Assembly: GCA_934402315.1 (NCBI GenBank)
Contig: CAKRTS010000013.1
Location: forward strand, 1-64,000
Length of the DNA: 64,000 bases
Direction: 5' to 3'
Source of the DNA: an uncultured Acetatifactor sp.
Lineage (GTDB): Bacteria > Bacillota > Clostridia > Lachnospirales > Lachnospiraceae
The notes beneath the pieces are model-generated. The model was not told the DNA's origin. It did not search any database and saw only the letters and a program-made list of their open reading frames with translations. Position 1 is the first letter of the stretch. Every line of letters begins with the position of its first letter. Shown here one piece after another: positions 16,329-25,988 of the stretch. Both the position numbers and the translations under genes were made by a program.

Positions 16329-19283
16329 ATGAAAAGCTCTGTTAAGAAGGTGATTGTGGCAGCGTGCGTGGTGGCAGTGATAGCGGTGATTGCTATCCTT
16401 CTTTCGATGCGCGATGTGGAGGATTTTCATGAGAAGTATGCGGGAACGGATCTTTCTATGGAAATTGCAGGCATGGAGAGAGAGGGAACCTATACAGGAT
16501 ATCTGAGTGACCATGCAGGCGCTGCGGACGCGTCTGAGAGTAGGGATGTGGATCTGTTTGCCTATACCTCTACTGGCGATGTGGAGATAGAGGAGAACTA
16601 TGAGGGCGCGGGAAAGGTACTGTTTACCGGAACCGGCTCTGTGGTTACATGGGAGGTTGATGTGCCGGAGAGCGGCTTCTATAACTTTTATATAGAATAT
16701 CTTCTTCCAGAGTCGAGAGGAGTTGCTGCGGAACGCGTTGTGTATATCAATGGAGAGGTTCCTTTTGAGGATGCAAGGAATGTCTCGTTCTCCAGAATCT
16801 GGACGGATGGCGGAGAGGTGAGAGTAGACAATCAGGGGAATGAAATCCGCCCGACGCAGGTGGAGGTCTATGATTGGCAGACTGCTTACTTCAGGGATGA
16901 TATGGGGTACATCACAGAACCCTACAGATTTTATCTTGAGAAGGGAACAAACAGCATCTCGCTTGAGGGCGAGAATGAGCCGATGCTTCTCAGGAAGATG
17001 GTAGTCAGTGCAGTACAGCGCATGGACACTTACGAGGAGTACCTTGCAAAGCAGCCTCAGACAAACGCCTCCGAGGGGGCGAAAAATTACAGCCAGACTG
17101 TACAGGGCGAGGCATCGACACTCAGATCGGAATCTTCCCTCTATGCGAAGTATGACAGGTCTTCCCCGACAACGCAGCCGAACAGCGTGACGACCACGAT
17201 TCTGAACTATGTGGGCGGCGAGGCATGGAGAAGCCCGGGACAGTGGATTGAATGGGATTTTGAAGTGCCGGAGGATGGCTATTACAACATCATGATCAAG
17301 GGACGCCAGAACTACGCGAGAGGAAGCGTCTCCAACAGAACGGTATACATAGATGGCGAGGTGCCATTTGAGGAACTGAAGGAGATCTCCTTCGAGTATA
17401 GCAACGACTGGAAGTGTGTGGAACTCGCAGACGAAGAGGGAACTCCTTACAATATTTATCTGACGGAGGGAACTCATACGATCCGCATGGAGGCGGCACT
17501 GGGCGGTCTTGGGCCGATACTTGAGGAGCTGGAGGATTCCACCTACCGGCTGAACCAGATCTACAGAAAGATATTGGTGTATACCGGAGCAAATCCGGAT
17601 AAGTACAGAGACTATAAGATTAATCTGAACTATCCGGAAATCATGCAGGCGATGGATCTGGAATCCAAGAGACTGTATAAGATCGTGGATGACATGGTGG
17701 CATACAGCGGACAGAAGGCTGACCAGATCGCCACTGCCCAGACGGTTGCCCAGCAGTTGGAGCGTTTCTGTGAAAAGCCCAATAAAATCACGCTGGAGTT
17801 CACAACCTTTAAGGACAACATCACGGCGCTGGGAACGGCATCTTTGAATATGAGCCAGACGAATCTGGATATTGATTATATTGCCGTGAGCGGAACGGAT
17901 ACCAGACCGGCGAAAGATAAAGCGGGGGCTTTTGCAAAGCTCTGGCATGAAATCAAATCCTTTGTCGCATCCTTCACGGTAGATTACAACTCTGTCGGAG
18001 ACGTATATGATGACAAGGAAAGTGACGAAGTTGTCAAGGTATGGGTTCTGACGGGACGTGATCAGGGAACGATACTGAAGGCGATGGTGGATGACACTTT
18101 CACACCGGAGAGCGGAGTAAAGGTCAATGTTGAGATTGTAGACCCTGGAGCACTGCTGAATGCGGTTCTGGCAGGAAGGGGACCCAATGTTGTGTTGTCG
18201 GTGGGCGCGGATCAGCCCGTAAACTATGCACTGAGAGGAGCAGCTGAAGATATTACGCAGTTTGCGGATTATGAGGAAGTGCTTTCCCATTATACGCCGA
18301 GCTCCTATGAACAGTATTCTCTGGACGGCAGTATTTATGCGGTTCCCGAGACACAGACCTTCAATGTAATGTTCTACAGAAAGGACGTTCTTGAAGAGCT
18401 TGGACTGGAAGTACCGCAGACATGGCAGGAACTGATTGAAATGCTCCCGACCATTCAGGGTAATAACCTGTCAGTGGGTATCCCATCTGCAGCAGGCAGC
18501 AGCGGAAGCGCGGCTGCAACCACGGCAGTTGCCTCCAACACGCCGGACTTATCGCTTTATTTCACACTGATGTTCCAGAACGGCGGTGATCTGTACAATG
18601 AGGCAGGAACGAAGACAACGGTGGATAATGAAGCGGGTATCAAGGCATTTGATGATTATGTCAGATACTTCAATGACTACGGACTCCCTACGGTTTATGA
18701 TTTTGTCAGCCGGTTCCGTTCCGGCGAGATGCCAATCGGTATTTCGGCATATTCGACCTATAATACACTGATCGTATCCGCACCGGAAATCAGAGGCCTC
18801 TGGGACTTCACCCTGATTCCGGGAACAGAGCGTCAGGATGAAAACGGTGAAACCTATATAGACCGCTCCGATTTCATCACAGGAAGCGCGACCATGATGA
18901 TCAGTACGGACAACGAGACACTGAAACAGAATTCATGGGAGTTCATGAAATGGTGGGCTCAGCCGGATACGCAGGTCAGATTCGGACGTGAGATCGAGGC
19001 GCTTCTTGGTTCCTCTGCAAGATATGCGACAGCGAATAAGGATGCCTTTGAACAGCTGTCATGGAGCGCGGACGATATTGCAATCCTGAGTGAACAGTGG
19101 AATCAGACGGTGGGCATCAGAGAGGTTCCCGGAGGATATTACACTGGACGTCATATTACCAATGCAATCCGGAAGGTAATCAACGACAAGGATGACACCA
19201 GAGAGACAATTATCGACTACTCTATTACCATTAACGATGAAATTACCAAGAAACGAAACGAATTCGGCTTGCCGGTAGAATAG
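16329..19283 (+). CDS. Membrane-anchored solute-binding protein with twin carbohydrate-binding-like modules
   Basis: 984 residues. A single N-terminal membrane segment (about 6-27) without a lipobox is followed by two related beta-rich modules, about 60-225 and 255-430. Both carry the pattern VPExGxYN ... R.VYI(N/D)GEVPFEE. After a helical stretch, about 590-960 is a family 1 extracellular solute-binding domain (GRGPNVVLSVGADQP, YAVPETQTFNVMFYRKDVLE, WEFMKWWA). It should present glycan to the permeases encoded directly after it while staying tethered outside the membrane. Such binding proteins are usually 430-550 residues and lipid-anchored, so the added modules and signal anchor are unusual. 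The ATG at 16329 follows GGAGGA; a TTG at 16317 lies inside the ribosome site. Confidence 0.8.
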   Translation: MKSSVKKVIVAACVVAVIAVIAILLSMRDVEDFHEKYAGTDLSMEIAGMEREGTYTGYLSDHAGAADASESRDVDLFAYTSTGDVEIEENYEGAGKVLFTGTGSVVTWEVDVPESGFYNFYIEYLLPESRGVAAERVVYINGEVPFEDARNVSFSRIWTDGGEVRVDNQGNEIRPTQVEVYDWQTAYFRDDMGYITEPYRFYLEKGTNSISLEGENEPMLLRKMVVSAVQRMDTYEEYLAKQPQTNASEGAKNYSQTVQGEASTLRSESSLYAKYDRSSPTTQPNSVTTTILNYVGGEAWRSPGQWIEWDFEVPEDGYYNIMIKGRQNYARGSVSNRTVYIDGEVPFEELKEISFEYSNDWKCVELADEEGTPYNIYLTEGTHTIRMEAALGGLGPILEELEDSTYRLNQIYRKILVYTGANPDKYRDYKINLNYPEIMQAMDLESKRLYKIVDDMVAYSGQKADQIATAQTVAQQLERFCEKPNKITLEFTTFKDNITALGTASLNMSQTNLDIDYIAVSGTDTRPAKDKAGAFAKLWHEIKSFVASFTVDYNSVGDVYDDKESDEVVKVWVLTGRDQGTILKAMVDDTFTPESGVKVNVEIVDPGALLNAVLAGRGPNVVLSVGADQPVNYALRGAAEDITQFADYEEVLSHYTPSSYEQYSLDGSIYAVPETQTFNVMFYRKDVLEELGLEVPQTWQELIEMLPTIQGNNLSVGIPSAAGSSGSAAATTAVASNTPDLSLYFTLMFQNGGDLYNEAGTKTTVDNEAGIKAFDDYVRYFNDYGLPTVYDFVSRFRSGEMPIGISAYSTYNTLIVSAPEIRGLWDFTLIPGTERQDENGETYIDRSDFITGSATMMISTDNETLKQNSWEFMKWWAQPDTQVRFGREIEALLGSSARYATANKDAFEQLSWSADDIAILSEQWNQTVGIREVPGGYYTGRHITNAIRKVINDKDDTRETIIDYSITINDEITKKRNEFGLPVE

Positions 19284-19294
19284 GGGAGTGAAAA

Positions 19295-20233
19295 ATGAAA
19301 GAATATTTACGCAAATATGTTGCCCTGCGGAAACACAATGCGCAGGTGGCATGGAAAAAGGCAAAGAGAAGCAAAATGTGCTATGCATTTCTGGCACCCT
19401 ATGCAATTTTGTTTACCATGTTTTTCGTGGCACCGGTTGTCGTATCCATCTTCTTCAGCTTTACTTATTACAACATTCTGGAAAGTCCGAGATTTATCGG
19501 GCTGCAGAATTACATCAGTCTGCTGCTGGAGGACGACGTTTTCCTGATTGGTGTAAAGAATACACTGATGATCGCGGTTATCACAGGTCCGCTCGGCTAT
19601 ATCATGTCGTTCCTGTTCGCGTGGCTGATCAACGAACTTCCGAGGTGGGTGCGAAGCGTGGCGGTGGTTGTCTTCTATGCCCCGTCCATTGCCGGCAACT
19701 GTTTCGTCATTTTCTCCGTGTTTTTCAGAGGAGATGCTTACGGCTATGTCAATGCATTCCTGATGAATCTTGGTATTATTGATGCGCCGATTCTCTGGTT
19801 TATTAATCCGGTTTACATGCTGCCGATCTGTATGCTGGTTATTCTCTGGATGAGTCTTGGCACCGGCTTCCTCTCCTTCGTGGCAGGTCTGCAGGGAGTT
19901 GACCGGTCACAGTTTGAAGCGGGCTACATGGACGGTATCAAGAACAGATGGCAGGAGCTCTGGTACATTACCCTGCCAAATATGAAGCCGATGCTGATGT
20001 TCGGCGCGGTCATGTCGATCACCCAGGCGTTTGGTGTGTGCGACGTAACCATGGCGCTGTGCGGATATCCAAGTACGGATTACGCGGCGCGGACGATCGT
20101 TACCCACCTGTTTGACTATGGTTATTCCAGATTTGAAATGGGTTATGCGTGTGCGATTGCAACGATTCTGTTCCTGATGATGATTCTGTGTAACAAAGCA
20201 ATTCAAAGTCTGTTGAGAAGAGTAGGAACCTGA
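19295..20233 (+). CDS. Carbohydrate ABC importer permease, first subunit
   Basis: 312 residues with a basic cytoplasmic N-terminus and six membrane segments. The EAA loop reads FEAGYMDGIKNRWQELW and continues with ITLP. This is the UgpA/LplB-type subunit of CUT1 importers, which pass oligosaccharides delivered by a binding protein. The start follows GGGAGTG and lies 12 bp after the binding-protein stop; the partner permease follows after one base. No MsmX-type ATPase is encoded here, so a shared ATPase elsewhere in the genome is expected. Confidence 0.88.
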   Translation: MKEYLRKYVALRKHNAQVAWKKAKRSKMCYAFLAPYAILFTMFFVAPVVVSIFFSFTYYNILESPRFIGLQNYISLLLEDDVFLIGVKNTLMIAVITGPLGYIMSFLFAWLINELPRWVRSVAVVVFYAPSIAGNCFVIFSVFFRGDAYGYVNAFLMNLGIIDAPILWFINPVYMLPICMLVILWMSLGTGFLSFVAGLQGVDRSQFEAGYMDGIKNRWQELWYITLPNMKPMLMFGAVMSITQAFGVCDVTMALCGYPSTDYAARTIVTHLFDYGYSRFEMGYACAIATILFLMMILCNKAIQSLLRRVGT

Positions 20234-20234
20234 T

Positions 20235-21137
20235 ATGAGCAAGAAGAAAAAACAAGAAAACATCGAAAAAGCGTACCACAAGAAACTGATCAAGAGGAGA
20301 AAACCGAACCGCTCTATTGCAGGAGATATCTGTCTGTACCTGTTTCTGGCATTGGTGGCGCTGGTTATGGCATTCCCGATTATCTATGCTGTCAGCAGTG
20401 CATTAAAGCCGTTGGATGAGCTGTTCATGTTCCCACCCAAGATTCTGGCGCAGCATCCGACGACGGATAACTTTTCAGATCTGTTTGTGACGATGGGAAA
20501 GTCGTGGGTAACCTTTTCCAGATACCTGTTCAATACGACTTTCATTACAGCGGTAGGAACCTTCGGACATCTGATTATCTCGTCAATGGGTGCATTTGTG
20601 CTTGCAAAGTATGATTTTCCGGGTGGGCAGGTATTCTTTAAAATTGTCACGGTTGCGATGATGTTTACGGGATATGTTACGGCGATTCCGAACTACCTGA
20701 TCTTAAACGGACTGGGCTGGATTGATACCTATTGGTCGATCATCATTCCTGCTTTTGCTTCTCCTATGGGACTGTTCCTGATGAAGCAGTTCATGGAAGG
20801 ACTGCCGACCTCGCTGATTGAGGCAGCAAAGATAGACGGTGCAAATGAATGGAAGGTATTCAGTGGAATTGTTATGCCGAATGTTAAGCCTGCATGGATG
20901 ACACTGATTATCTTTTCGGTTCAGGGTCTCTGGAATAACAAGGCGGCAACCTATATCTATTCTGAGGAAAAGAAGACACTGGTGTATGCACTGCAGCAGA
21001 TCCAGAGCGGCGGTATTGCAAGAACCGGTCAGGGTGCAGCTGTTCTGGTTGTGGTCATGGTCGTTCCCATCGCGATTTTCGTGTTCTCAGAGAGCCAGAT
21101 TTTGGAAACGATGGCAAGCTCCGGCTTGAAGGATTAA
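20235..21137 (+). CDS. Carbohydrate ABC importer permease, second subunit
   Basis: 300 residues, UgpE/YtcP-type. Six membrane segments, with the EAA loop IEAAKIDGANEWKVF near 195-212 and IVMPNVKP after it. It forms the heterodimeric channel with the preceding subunit. The start ATG is one base after the upstream stop. The C-terminal ending SSGLKD is typical of this subunit class. Confidence 0.88.
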   Translation: MSKKKKQENIEKAYHKKLIKRRKPNRSIAGDICLYLFLALVALVMAFPIIYAVSSALKPLDELFMFPPKILAQHPTTDNFSDLFVTMGKSWVTFSRYLFNTTFITAVGTFGHLIISSMGAFVLAKYDFPGGQVFFKIVTVAMMFTGYVTAIPNYLILNGLGWIDTYWSIIIPAFASPMGLFLMKQFMEGLPTSLIEAAKIDGANEWKVFSGIVMPNVKPAWMTLIIFSVQGLWNNKAATYIYSEEKKTLVYALQQIQSGGIARTGQGAAVLVVVMVVPIAIFVFSESQILETMASSGLKD

Positions 21138-21155
21138 ACAGTGCAGAGGTGGCAT

Positions 21156-22658
21156 ATGAAAAAGATAATAAGAAGAGTCGGCGCGCTGTCCCTTGCCGCC
21201 GCAGTACTGGCGGGTTCCTCGATGGTGACCTGCGCAACGGAAAGAACCTATACCTATAATTACGATTACTGGGAAGATGTTCAGGATTCGCCGGATGCCT
21301 ATACAGTCACGCGGGTTTTTGCTTCCGTGGATCTGGGGCTGGATATCAATATGAAGAATCCGCAGGGACTCTTTGTGAAGGACAACACTCTCTACATCTG
21401 TGATACCGGCAATAACCGTATATTGCAGCTGGAGAGGACAGGAAGAGAAAAGTTTGAGCTGGTGCGTATCATTGATGAAATCAGTGGAAACGTGGAGACG
21501 AAGACACTTGCCTCGCCGAGCGATATTGCGGTGACTGAGGAGGGCAACATCTTCATTGCGGATACCAACAACGGACGTGTGCTGAAGGTGGATGAAGATT
21601 TGAACTACCTTCTGGAGTTTAACAAGCCGGAGGATTCCACCCTGAATCCTGATCTTGTATTCCAGCCGACAAAGCTCGCAGTTGATACAGCGGGACGTGT
21701 ATACTGCATCGCCTCCGGTATCAACAAGGGATTGATCAAATATGAGGCGGACGGCACTTTTTCCGGTTTTGTCGGAGCCTCAAAGGTTACCTTCAACTGG
21801 ACGGATTACATATGGAAACGACTTGCGACGGCGGAGCAGAGGGCTCAGATGGAATCCTTTGTTCCCACGGAGTATGATAATATTTATATCGACTATGAGG
21901 GCTTTATCTATGCATGTACAGGTCGGGTTGAGGAAGCGGATCTGGATTCCGGTGACGCTGACGCGATCCGCAAGCTGAATCTTCTGGGAGATGATATTCT
22001 CGTGAGAAACGGCGAATACCCTGTATACGGTGATCTCTACTGGGGAAGCGGCGGCGGTTACTCCGGTCCGTCCTGGATGATTGACATCACGGCTTTCGAG
22101 AATGATGTCTATGTGGCGCTGGATAAGAACCGCGGAAGACTGTTCGCCTATAACGACCAGGGGCGTCTGGTATTTGCATTCGGCGGTAACGGCAATGAGG
22201 ACGGCTATTTCCGCAGACCTGCTGCGATTGAACACATGGGTTATGATCTCCTTGTTCTGGATTCGCTGGATTGCAGCGTGACACTGTTTACAACAACAGA
22301 GTTTGGAACGCTGATCTATCAGGCAATCGATGAATTTGATGCGGGAAATTATACGCAGTCCGGTGAGACATGGCAGAAGGTCATGGATATCAATGGCAAT
22401 TATGATCTGGCTTACATCGGTATCGGCCGATCCCTTCTGAGGCAGGAAAGATATAAAGAGGCCATGGAGTACTTTGAACTGAAGTATGACGATGATAATT
22501 ATTCCAAAGCCTTTAAGCAGTATCGTAAGGAATGGGTGGAAGACCATATCGGCATTATCATTGCTGTGATTCTTGTGCTTTTCCTTGTGCCGATGGGAAT
22601 TGGCAAGGTCAAGCGGGTAAAGCATGAGATTGATGTCGCAGACATTTTTAGAACGTAG
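21156..22658 (+). CDS. Secreted NHL-repeat protein with a C-terminal membrane anchor
   Basis: 500 residues. A signal peptide (RRVGALSLAAAVLAGSSMVTCA) is followed by NHL-type beta-propeller repeats. Examples are NPQGLFVKDNTLYICDTGNN, SPSDIAVTEEGNIFIADTNN, then weaker copies and RPAAIEHMGYDLLVLD. A TPR-like helical stretch follows (about 395-450), then one membrane segment near the C-terminus (IGIIIAVILVLFLVPMGIG). It probably scaffolds glycan or protein partners outside the membrane; no catalytic role is visible. The ATG at 21156 has AGAGGTGG upstream; an earlier ATG at 21141 lies in the ribosome site. It sits between the first importer and the Yip1 and DUF5696 genes and is likely co-transcribed with them. 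Confidence 0.75.
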   Translation: MKKIIRRVGALSLAAAVLAGSSMVTCATERTYTYNYDYWEDVQDSPDAYTVTRVFASVDLGLDINMKNPQGLFVKDNTLYICDTGNNRILQLERTGREKFELVRIIDEISGNVETKTLASPSDIAVTEEGNIFIADTNNGRVLKVDEDLNYLLEFNKPEDSTLNPDLVFQPTKLAVDTAGRVYCIASGINKGLIKYEADGTFSGFVGASKVTFNWTDYIWKRLATAEQRAQMESFVPTEYDNIYIDYEGFIYACTGRVEEADLDSGDADAIRKLNLLGDDILVRNGEYPVYGDLYWGSGGGYSGPSWMIDITAFENDVYVALDKNRGRLFAYNDQGRLVFAFGGNGNEDGYFRRPAAIEHMGYDLLVLDSLDCSVTLFTTTEFGTLIYQAIDEFDAGNYTQSGETWQKVMDINGNYDLAYIGIGRSLLRQERYKEAMEYFELKYDDDNYSKAFKQYRKEWVEDHIGIIIAVILVLFLVPMGIGKVKRVKHEIDVADIFRT

Positions 22659-22672
22659 AGATGGAGGCAGGT

Positions 22673-23329
22673 ATGATAGCAGCATTGAAAAAGAAAGAGA
22701 CATATGTACATTATCTTGCGACGCTGAAATTTGCGCTGTACTGCATCACGCATCCTCTGGACGGGTTCTGGGATCTGACACATGAGAAGCGCGGTTCTAT
22801 CGCAGCGGCAAATACAATATTGATTCTGACACTTCTCGTCAGGATCATGAAGCTTCAGTTTACGAGCTTTATCTTTCTGAATGTTTACTGGGAGGGAATC
22901 AATATCTTTTTGTATATTGCCAGCATTCTCTTCCCGTTGGCATTGTGGGTAGTTGGCAACTGGGCTCTGACGACGTTGTTTGACGGTAAGGGGCGTCTCG
23001 GGCAGGTCTATATGGCAACCTGCTATGCACTGGTGCCTTATCCACTGGTTCAGCTTCCGCTGATTATTTTCAGCAACTTTGTGACGGTGGATGAGAGAGA
23101 GTTTTATACCGTACTCAGCGGCATATCACTGGTATGGGTGGCTCTGCTGATTGTGACGGCAATGTCGCAGATCCATGAATACAAGATGGGAAAAAACATC
23201 CTGTTTACGATTGCGACCTTGTTTGCCATGCTGGTCATGATATTTATCCTGCTCTTATTCTTCAGCATGATATCACAGGGAATATCCTATTTTATTTCGC
23301 TGGGCAGGGAGATTTTATTCCGAATATAG
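22673..23329 (+). CDS. Yip1-domain integral membrane protein
   Basis: 218 residues with about five membrane segments. HPLDGFWDLTHEKRGS near residues 26-41 is the usual opening of bacterial Yip1-family proteins. The bacterial function is unknown. The start at ATG 22673 follows GGAGGCAGG (22663-22671) closely; the in-frame ATG at 22661 has no ribosome site. It sits 14 bp after the NHL gene and before DUF5696. I recall the same NHL/Yip1/DUF5696 grouping from other Firmicutes glycan loci, which suggests a functional unit. Confidence 0.72.
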   Translation: MIAALKKKETYVHYLATLKFALYCITHPLDGFWDLTHEKRGSIAAANTILILTLLVRIMKLQFTSFIFLNVYWEGINIFLYIASILFPLALWVVGNWALTTLFDGKGRLGQVYMATCYALVPYPLVQLPLIIFSNFVTVDEREFYTVLSGISLVWVALLIVTAMSQIHEYKMGKNILFTIATLFAMLVMIFILLLFFSMISQGISYFISLGREILFRI

Positions 23330-23378
23330 CAATGTCTGTCAGCAATCAACATAGACAACAGAGCAGGAAGGAAAAGCT

Positions 23379-25970
23379 ATGAAAAAGGACAAAACAGCCG
23401 GAAAAGGAAAAGTGAAAGCGGCAGTTATCAGACAGCTGAAAAGCATGATTGTTCCGATTATTATCTGTCTGGTGATTTTAGCAGGTATTATCGTTGTCAT
23501 GACCTATCAGAATCAGGAGGAGCCTGTAGAGATCATCCGGCTCAACGGTTACGAGGGTGAAGAAAACGCAATTGTCATGGAGAGCGATGCCATTAAATTT
23601 GAGATGGATCCCCTGACAACGCAGTTTACGGTTACTGCGAAGAAGACTGGCAAGGTCTGGAAGTCAAATCCGGATGATGGCGCAAATGATCCACTGGCGC
23701 AGGCTTCTGAACGGGGACGTCTGCAGTCAACGCTGTCTATTGTGTGGAGTACGGTCAACGGTGTTGATGCGGAGTATAATAATTACGATTACGGCATTAA
23801 GAATGGTCTGTATGACATAGAGACAGGCGAGAATTACGTTAAGGTGAAATATTCTATCGGTGATGTGGAGAGAGAGTATTATATCCCGCCGATTACGACA
23901 GAGGAAAAGCTGGAATACTGGTTCAGCCAGATGGATGTCAATGATGCCACGCTTATAAAGGAATATTACAAGAAGTATGATATCAATAAGCTCGGCAAGA
24001 AGGATAATAAAGAGGAATTACTTGCGAAGTATCCAATTCTTGCGGATGAGGTGATTTATGTACTCCGTGATAAGACAAATGGCAGCCTGAAGCAGAAGTT
24101 TGAAGGCTTTTTTGAGGCAGCGGGCTATACGACGGAGGATTACGAGGAAGACAAGAGCCTCGACAGTTCAGAAAAGACTACGGACAAACCGGTATTTAAT
24201 GTCAGCATCGTCTATCGTCTGGATGGAGATGATCTTCTGGTTGAAGTCCCGATGTCCGAGCTGGAATATCAGGAGGATAAGCCGATCTACAGCCTGACTG
24301 TTCTTCCCTACTTTGGAGCGGGGACAATGGATGACGAAGGTTATCTGATGATTCCGGAGGGCGGCGGTGCGCTGATTAACTTCAACAACGGTAAGACCAC
24401 ACAGAACAGCTATTATGCAAATGTTTACGGCTGGGATATGTGCCTCAACAGGACATCGGTAGTACACGAAACAAGAACCTATTTTAATACCTTCGGTATT
24501 TCCGAGAAGGATAATTCGTTCCTTTGTATTCTGGAGGAGGGCGCTCCGTATGCATCGATACAGGCAGATGTCAGTGGAAGATATAACAGCTACAACTATG
24601 TAAATGTAGTTTACAGCATTGCCCAGAGAGAACAGTATGACGTGTCCTCTCTTATAAACGGAACGATGTTCATGTATCTGCAGCAGCTGCCGGATGAGAC
24701 ATTGACACAGAGATACCGCTTTATCGACTCTGGAAGCTATGTTGATATGGCAAATGTCTACAGAGGCTATATGCAGGACAAATACGGTGCGGACATGGCG
24801 ATGCGCGACGATACGGAGACACCGGTAGCTCTGGAGATTGTCGGAGCGGTAGACAAGGTGAGGCAGGTGCTCGGTGTGCCGGTATCGAGACCCTTAAAGC
24901 TGACGAGCTATGAGGAGGCGGAGGCAATCACCACAGAGTTGTATAACGATGGACTGAGGAATATGAGTGTAAAGCTCACAGGCTGGATGAACGGTGGTGT
25001 ACAGCAGAAGATGCTGAGCAGAACCAGAACCATATCCTGTCTGGGAAGCAGGTCAGATCTTAAGAATATGGTGAAGAATGCCGAGGCACTTGGGGTCGGA
25101 GTGTATCTGGACGGTATCACGCATTATGCACAGAACAGTAATTTATTGAATGGCTTTTGGGTTTTCACAGATGCGGCAAGATTTATCAGCAAGGAAAAGG
25201 CAGAGCTGTATGACTACAGCACAATTACTTATGCACAGCGTGACAGTCAGGATCCCTATTATCTGCTTCATGCAGACAAGATCATGGAGATGACAGACAA
25301 TCTGGTAAAGGGTGCGGAAAAGTTTGGCGCGAACATTTCGCTGAATGACACCGGCTATATCCTTTCTTCCGATTTCTACCGCAAGAATACTGTTTCCAGA
25401 CAGCAGGCGATGGAGATGCAGGCACAGAAGCTTAAGGAGATCAAGGACAGCGGCATGGGAATCATGACCCGTATGGGAAATGATTATGCGATTGTGTATG
25501 CAGATATTGTCACCGGAGTGGACTTAAACGGCAGTGAATATTCCATCATTGATACCTTTGTTCCTTTCTATCAGCTGGCGCTTCACGGCTATGTCGATTA
25601 TACGGGAGAAGCACTAAACCTTACCGGTGAGACACAGGAGGAGCTGCTCCGTTCTGCTGAATATGGAGCCGGACTGTACTTTACGGTAATGAACGAAAGT
25701 CCCTTTGCCTTACAGAAAACTCTGTATACACAGTACTTCGGCGCGGAGTACAGCGCATGGCATGACAGAATCGTTAGCATTTACAGCAGATATAATGAAG
25801 AGCTTGGTCATACGTTCAACCAGCACATGACGGATCACATCAGTTTTTCTGAGGAATTGAAGTGTACGGTGTATGAGGATGGTACAAGGGTCTATGTAAA
25901 TTATAGCTATAACGATGCGGAAGTGGACGGACACCGGGTTCCCGCCAGAGACTATCTGGTAGTGAAATAA
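23379..25970 (+). CDS. DUF5696-type membrane-anchored extracellular protein
   Basis: 863 residues. One membrane segment near the N-terminus (about 27-47, VPIIICLVILAGIIVVM) is followed by a large extracellular part. Recognisable pieces are an early FEMDPLTTQFTVTAKKTGKVW strand block, LTVLPYFGAGTMDDEGYLMIPEGGG (about 305-330) and a late barrel-like region with LNDTGYILSSDFY and VDYTGEALNLTGE. The N-terminal half is beta-rich and the C-terminal half resembles a glycosidase-type barrel, but I see no assignable catalytic pair. The family is known from the neighbourhood of CUT1 importers and has no established activity. The start follows GGAAGGAAAAG. Confidence 0.68.
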   Translation: MKKDKTAGKGKVKAAVIRQLKSMIVPIIICLVILAGIIVVMTYQNQEEPVEIIRLNGYEGEENAIVMESDAIKFEMDPLTTQFTVTAKKTGKVWKSNPDDGANDPLAQASERGRLQSTLSIVWSTVNGVDAEYNNYDYGIKNGLYDIETGENYVKVKYSIGDVEREYYIPPITTEEKLEYWFSQMDVNDATLIKEYYKKYDINKLGKKDNKEELLAKYPILADEVIYVLRDKTNGSLKQKFEGFFEAAGYTTEDYEEDKSLDSSEKTTDKPVFNVSIVYRLDGDDLLVEVPMSELEYQEDKPIYSLTVLPYFGAGTMDDEGYLMIPEGGGALINFNNGKTTQNSYYANVYGWDMCLNRTSVVHETRTYFNTFGISEKDNSFLCILEEGAPYASIQADVSGRYNSYNYVNVVYSIAQREQYDVSSLINGTMFMYLQQLPDETLTQRYRFIDSGSYVDMANVYRGYMQDKYGADMAMRDDTETPVALEIVGAVDKVRQVLGVPVSRPLKLTSYEEAEAITTELYNDGLRNMSVKLTGWMNGGVQQKMLSRTRTISCLGSRSDLKNMVKNAEALGVGVYLDGITHYAQNSNLLNGFWVFTDAARFISKEKAELYDYSTITYAQRDSQDPYYLLHADKIMEMTDNLVKGAEKFGANISLNDTGYILSSDFYRKNTVSRQQAMEMQAQKLKEIKDSGMGIMTRMGNDYAIVYADIVTGVDLNGSEYSIIDTFVPFYQLALHGYVDYTGEALNLTGETQEELLRSAEYGAGLYFTVMNESPFALQKTLYTQYFGAEYSAWHDRIVSIYSRYNEELGHTFNQHMTDHISFSEELKCTVYEDGTRVYVNYSYNDAEVDGHRVPARDYLVVK

Positions 25971-25988
25971 GTAGAAAGGGTAATGATG

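Noticed and set aside
16200..18290. 696-residue open frame on the reverse strand
   Set aside because: Antisense to the binding-protein gene, no family features and no ribosome site; it is a by-product of the codon pattern of the forward gene.
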